From assembly GCF_946480305.1 (NCBI RefSeq), contig NZ_CAMLJQ010000081.1, positions 1 through 8,536 of the forward strand: a stretch of 8,536 bases of DNA, in the 5' to 3' direction. The notes below the pieces were generated by a model. That model was not told where the DNA came from, did no database searches, and worked only from the letters and a program-made list of their open reading frames with translations. Made by a program: the position numbers and the translations under genes. Source of the stretch: an uncultured Caldimonas sp. (lineage in GTDB: Bacteria > Pseudomonadota > Gammaproteobacteria > Burkholderiales > Burkholderiaceae). Below are positions 5,969-8,536 of the stretch, piece by piece (position 1 is the first letter of the stretch; the number at the start of each line of letters is the position of its first letter).

Positions 5969-6535
5969 CTAGCGCTCCGTGCGCCCCTGCGGCTTCAGGT
6001 GGCCGAGCGGCAGCGCGCGGCTCGCCTTGACCTCGCCGAGCGAGAAGCTGGTGTGCAGGTCCTTCACGTTCGGCAGCTTGAATAGCGTGTCCATCGCCCA
6101 GCGCGAATAGGCGTCGAGGTCGGTCGCCATCACCTGCAGCTCGAAAGTGCCGGAGCCCGAGATGTAGTGGCATGAAATCACCTCTGGCAGCGAACGGATC
6201 GCATCTTCGAGTTCGCGCGTGGCCACCGCGTTGTTGCGCTCGGCGTCCACCCGCACGAAGGCCAGCACGCCCAGGCCGATCTTGTGGCGGTCGATCTCGG
6301 CCCGGTAGCCCTTGATGTAGCCCTGCTCCTCGAGCGCCTTCACGCGGCGCCAGCAGGGGCTGGGCGACAAGCCGATGCGCGCGGCCAGTTCGGCGTTGGA
6401 CAGGCGCGCGTCCTGCTGCAGTTCGTGGAGGATCGCGATGTCATACCGGTCCAGCCCTTCGTGCACCTCGGCGAGCGGCGTGGTGGAAGCGGTCACCCCA
6501 AGGGTTTTCCCTTGGTCTTGCGGTTTTGAGGGCAC
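5969..6535 (-). CDS. Lrp/AsnC-family transcriptional regulator
   Basis: A 188-residue DNA-binding regulator. After an N-terminal tail of about 27 residues comes the AsnC-type helix-turn-helix (about 28-76: LDRYDIAILHELQQ, then NAELAARIGLSPSPCWRRVKALEE), followed by a RAM/AsnC ligand-binding domain (about 88-171: GVLAFVRVDAE, CHYISGSGTFELQV, LFKLPNVKDLHTSFSLGEVK). The family binds DNA as octamers or similar assemblies and senses amino acids or related metabolites. The effector-loop segment reads GTFE where many members have a G-x-x-D pattern. The GTG start at 6535 is chosen for a GGAG (6542-6545) six bases upstream. The frame continues to a TTG at 6667, but that extension lacks family similarity and covers the likely promoter. 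The gene is divergent from the indolepyruvate oxidoreductase-type gene, its most likely target together with itself. Confidence 0.95.
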   Translation of the reverse strand: MPSKPQDQGKTLGVTASTTPLAEVHEGLDRYDIAILHELQQDARLSNAELAARIGLSPSPCWRRVKALEEQGYIKGYRAEIDRHKIGLGVLAFVRVDAERNNAVATRELEDAIRSLPEVISCHYISGSGTFELQVMATDLDAYSRWAMDTLFKLPNVKDLHTSFSLGEVKASRALPLGHLKPQGRTER

Positions 6536-6554
6536 TTCTTTCTCCGAAGCTGCA

Positions 6555-6578
6555 TCGAAGGGATGATTATTCCTTCGA
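6555..6578. promoter_or_regulatory. Inverted repeat, candidate Lrp-type operator
   Basis: A perfect 7-bp inverted repeat, TCGAAGG at 6555-6561 and CCTTCGA at 6572-6578, surrounds a 10-base AT-rich spacer (GATGATTATT) in otherwise GC-rich DNA. Dyad arms with an AT-rich centre fit Lrp/AsnC-type sites. It covers the candidate -10 of the regulator gene, so autorepression is a reasonable inference. No match to a published consensus is claimed. Confidence 0.4.
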
Positions 6579-6596
6579 ACTGCGAATTCCTGGCAA
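6566..6596 (-). promoter_or_regulatory. Candidate promoter of the Lrp-type regulator gene
   Basis: On the minus strand TTGCCA (6591-6596) and AATAAT (6566-6571) match sigma-70 -35 and -10 boxes with one mismatch each, separated by 19 bases, slightly longer than ideal. It ends 30 bases before the GTG start and is overlapped by the inverted repeat. No equally good promoter was found for the oxidoreductase gene on the plus strand within 6536-6707. Confidence 0.35.
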
Positions 6597-6707
6597 AGAA
6601 AGAAAACACTTGTCCGCCCGAGCTTCCTAAACTCAGAGGTCACACTGCCCGCCTGGGCGCGCCACAAGCACGCTCAGAGCGAGAGGCCACACAAGGAGTT
6701 CTCCGCG

Positions 6708-8536
6708 ATGAATGCCCCGCTCCCCGAATCGATTCGCAAGGCGCTCGAATCGGTCACCCTGGAAGACAAGTACGCGCTCGACCACGGCCGGGCCTTCATG
6801 AGCGGCGTGCAGGCGCTGGTGCGGTTGCCGATGCTGCAACAGACGCGCGACGCGATGGCGGGGTTGAACACCGGCGGCTTCATCAGCGGCTACCGCGGCT
6901 CGCCGCTCGGCGGCTATGACCAGGCGCTGTGGCAGGCCAAGAAGCACCTGGCGGCCCACAACATCGTGTTCCAGCCCGGCGTGAACGAAGAACTGGGCGC
7001 GACCGCCGTGTGGGGCACGCAGCAGCTCGACCTCTACCCCGAGCACAAGAAGTTCGACGGCGTGTTCGGCATCTGGTACGGCAAGGGCCCCGGCGTCGAC
7101 CGCTCGCTCGACGTGTTCAAGCACGCCAACATGGCCGGCACCGCCAAGCACGGCGGCGTGATCGCCATCGCGGGCGACGACCACATCTCCAAGAGCTCGA
7201 CCGCCGCGCACCAGAGCGACCACGTGTTCAAGGCGGTCGGCTTCCCGGTGTTCTTCCCGACCAACGTGCAGGAGATCCTCGACCTCGGCCTGCATGCCTT
7301 CGCGATGAGCCGCTTTGCCGGCGTGTGGGCGGGCATGAAGACCATCCAGGAGATCGTCGAGTCTTCGGCCAGCGTGTGGGTCGACCCCGACCGCGTGAAC
7401 ATCGTGCTGCCGGAAGACTTCCTCATGCCGCCGGGCGGCCTGCACATCCGCTGGCCCGATCCGCCGCTGGAGCAGGAAGCGCGGCTGATGAACTACAAGT
7501 GGTATGCCGCGCTGGCCTATGTGCGCGCGAACCGGCTCAACCACACGGTGATCGACTCGCCCAACGCGCGGCTCGGTCTCATTGCCAGCGGCAAGGCCTA
7601 CAACGACACGCGCCAGGCGCTGCATGACCTCGGCCTGGACGACGACACCTGCCGCCGCATCGGCATCCGCCTGCACAAGGTCACCGTGGTGTGGCCGCTG
7701 GAAGCGAGCATCACGCGCGAGTTCGCCACGGGCCTGCAGGAGATCCTCGTCATCGAGGAAAAGCGCCAGGTCATCGAATACCAGCTGAAGGAAGAGCTCT
7801 ACAACTGGCGCGAAGACGTGCGCCCCAACGTGCTCGGTAAGTTCAACGAGCCCGAGGGCGACCACTCCGGCGGCGAATGGTCGATGCCCAACCCGGCGTC
7901 GAACTGGCTGCTGCGCGCGCAGGCCGATCTGAACCCCGCGCTGATCGCCAAGGCGATCGCACAGCGGCTGGAGAAGCTGGGCCTGATGCAGCAGCTCGGC
8001 AGCGATCTGCGCGCCCGCATCGCCGCGCGCATGGCGGTGATCGAAGCCAAGGAGCGCAGCGAGCAGACCCTGAAGATCGACGCCGACCGCGTGCCCTGGT
8101 TCTGCAGCGGCTGCCCGCACAACACCAGCACCCGCGTGCCGGAAGGCTCGCGCGCCGTGGCCGGCATCGGCTGCCACTACATGACGGTCTGGATGGACCG
8201 CAGCACCAGCACCTTCACGCAGATGGGCGGCGAAGGCGTGCCCTGGGTCGGGCAGGCGCCGTTCACGAACGAGAAGCACATCTTCGCGAACCTGGGCGAC
8301 GGCACGTACTTCCACAGCGGCCTGCTCGCGATCCGCCAGAGCATCGCGGCCGGCGTGAACATCACCTACAAGATCCTCTACAACGACGCGGTCGCGATGA
8401 CCGGCGGCCAACGGGTCGGAGAGCGCCCTGAGGGCCACTCGGTGCTGCAGATCATGCAGAGCCTGATCGCCGAGGGCGTGGCCAAGCTCGTGATCGTCTC
8501 CGACGACCCGGGCAAGTACAACGGCGTGTCCTTGCT
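6708..8536 (+). CDS. Indolepyruvate ferredoxin oxidoreductase-type protein, 3' end outside window
   Basis: The first 609 codons of a large 2-oxoacid:ferredoxin oxidoreductase-type protein, with no stop or frameshift before the window edge. The family oxidatively decarboxylates indolepyruvate and other aryl-pyruvates to the acyl-CoA with thiamine diphosphate, passing electrons to ferredoxin or another acceptor. Residues about 27-200 show the N-terminal IorA-type domain (FISGYRGSPLGGYDQAL, VNEELGA with E94/E95, GKGPGVDRS, AGDDHISKSS). The thiamine diphosphate region is at about 530-568 (GDGTYFHSG, then YNDAVAMTGGQ). A CSGCPH motif (C466, C469) and GIGCH (C489) precede it. In aerobic Proteobacteria this type is usually an IorA-IorB fusion of about 1,150-1,200 residues, so the missing half should carry the gamma-like domain; that is inference. 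The ATG has AAGGAG (6693-6698) nine bases upstream. Substrate cannot be fixed from sequence alone. Confidence 0.95.
   Translation, partial: MNAPLPESIRKALESVTLEDKYALDHGRAFMSGVQALVRLPMLQQTRDAMAGLNTGGFISGYRGSPLGGYDQALWQAKKHLAAHNIVFQPGVNEELGATAVWGTQQLDLYPEHKKFDGVFGIWYGKGPGVDRSLDVFKHANMAGTAKHGGVIAIAGDDHISKSSTAAHQSDHVFKAVGFPVFFPTNVQEILDLGLHAFAMSRFAGVWAGMKTIQEIVESSASVWVDPDRVNIVLPEDFLMPPGGLHIRWPDPPLEQEARLMNYKWYAALAYVRANRLNHTVIDSPNARLGLIASGKAYNDTRQALHDLGLDDDTCRRIGIRLHKVTVVWPLEASITREFATGLQEILVIEEKRQVIEYQLKEELYNWREDVRPNVLGKFNEPEGDHSGGEWSMPNPASNWLLRAQADLNPALIAKAIAQRLEKLGLMQQLGSDLRARIAARMAVIEAKERSEQTLKIDADRVPWFCSGCPHNTSTRVPEGSRAVAGIGCHYMTVWMDRSTSTFTQMGGEGVPWVGQAPFTNEKHIFANLGDGTYFHSGLLAIRQSIAAGVNITYKILYNDAVAMTGGQRVGERPEGHSVLQIMQSLIAEGVAKLVIVSDDPGKYNGVSL

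Noticed and set aside
6536..6667. Longer form of the Lrp-type regulator starting at TTG 6667
   Set aside because: The extra 44 residues have no family character, the start is a rare codon, and the DNA holds the inverted repeat and candidate promoter. The GTG at 6535 has a well-placed GGAG.
6633..8438. A minus-strand frame of about 600 codons opposite the oxidoreductase gene
   Set aside because: Composition is typical antisense shadow, and the plus strand encodes a clear conserved enzyme throughout.

Overview
The window is high-GC, with the dense packing and frequent GTG starts of a betaproteobacterium. The protein types, and a GC-rich hairpin repeat near the left edge, suggest Burkholderiales, perhaps the Rubrivivax/Leptothrix/Methylibium side. 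That placement is inference from style and gene content, not from a marker gene.

Positions 1-270 hold no confident gene. They contain a strong 15-bp hairpin flanked by two near-identical GC-rich blocks (probably a dispersed repeat), then a CAG-rich low-complexity stretch. From about 271 to 4466 four genes lie on the minus strand and read right to left: a secreted protein of unnamed family, a membrane PAS-GGDEF diguanylate cyclase, a soluble PAS histidine kinase and a NarL/FixJ-type response regulator. Kinase and regulator overlap by ATGA and form a cognate pair. The cyclase and the secreted protein are co-oriented and close enough to be co-transcribed.

From 4609 to 5799 two plus-strand genes form a short envelope operon: a small lipoprotein and a larger secreted protein with a Tyr/Pro/Gly-rich domain resembling DUF6515. 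Both end in the same Cys-containing module. A possible 28-residue basic peptide gene on the minus strand (5812-5898) converges on them.

From 5969 to the right edge an Lrp/AsnC regulator (minus) is divergent from a long indolepyruvate ferredoxin oxidoreductase-type gene (plus), which runs off the window. The 172-bp gap between them holds a 7-bp inverted repeat lying over a candidate promoter of the regulator gene. This suggests that the Lrp-type protein controls itself and the 2-oxoacid (aryl-pyruvate) oxidoreductase.

No phage, transposase, CRISPR array, tRNA or rRNA was seen. Nothing here is clearly a new system. The points most worth a second look are the shared C-terminal module, the very short basic ORF, the hairpin repeat, the inverted repeat in the divergent regulatory region, and the unnamed secreted protein beside the signalling genes.
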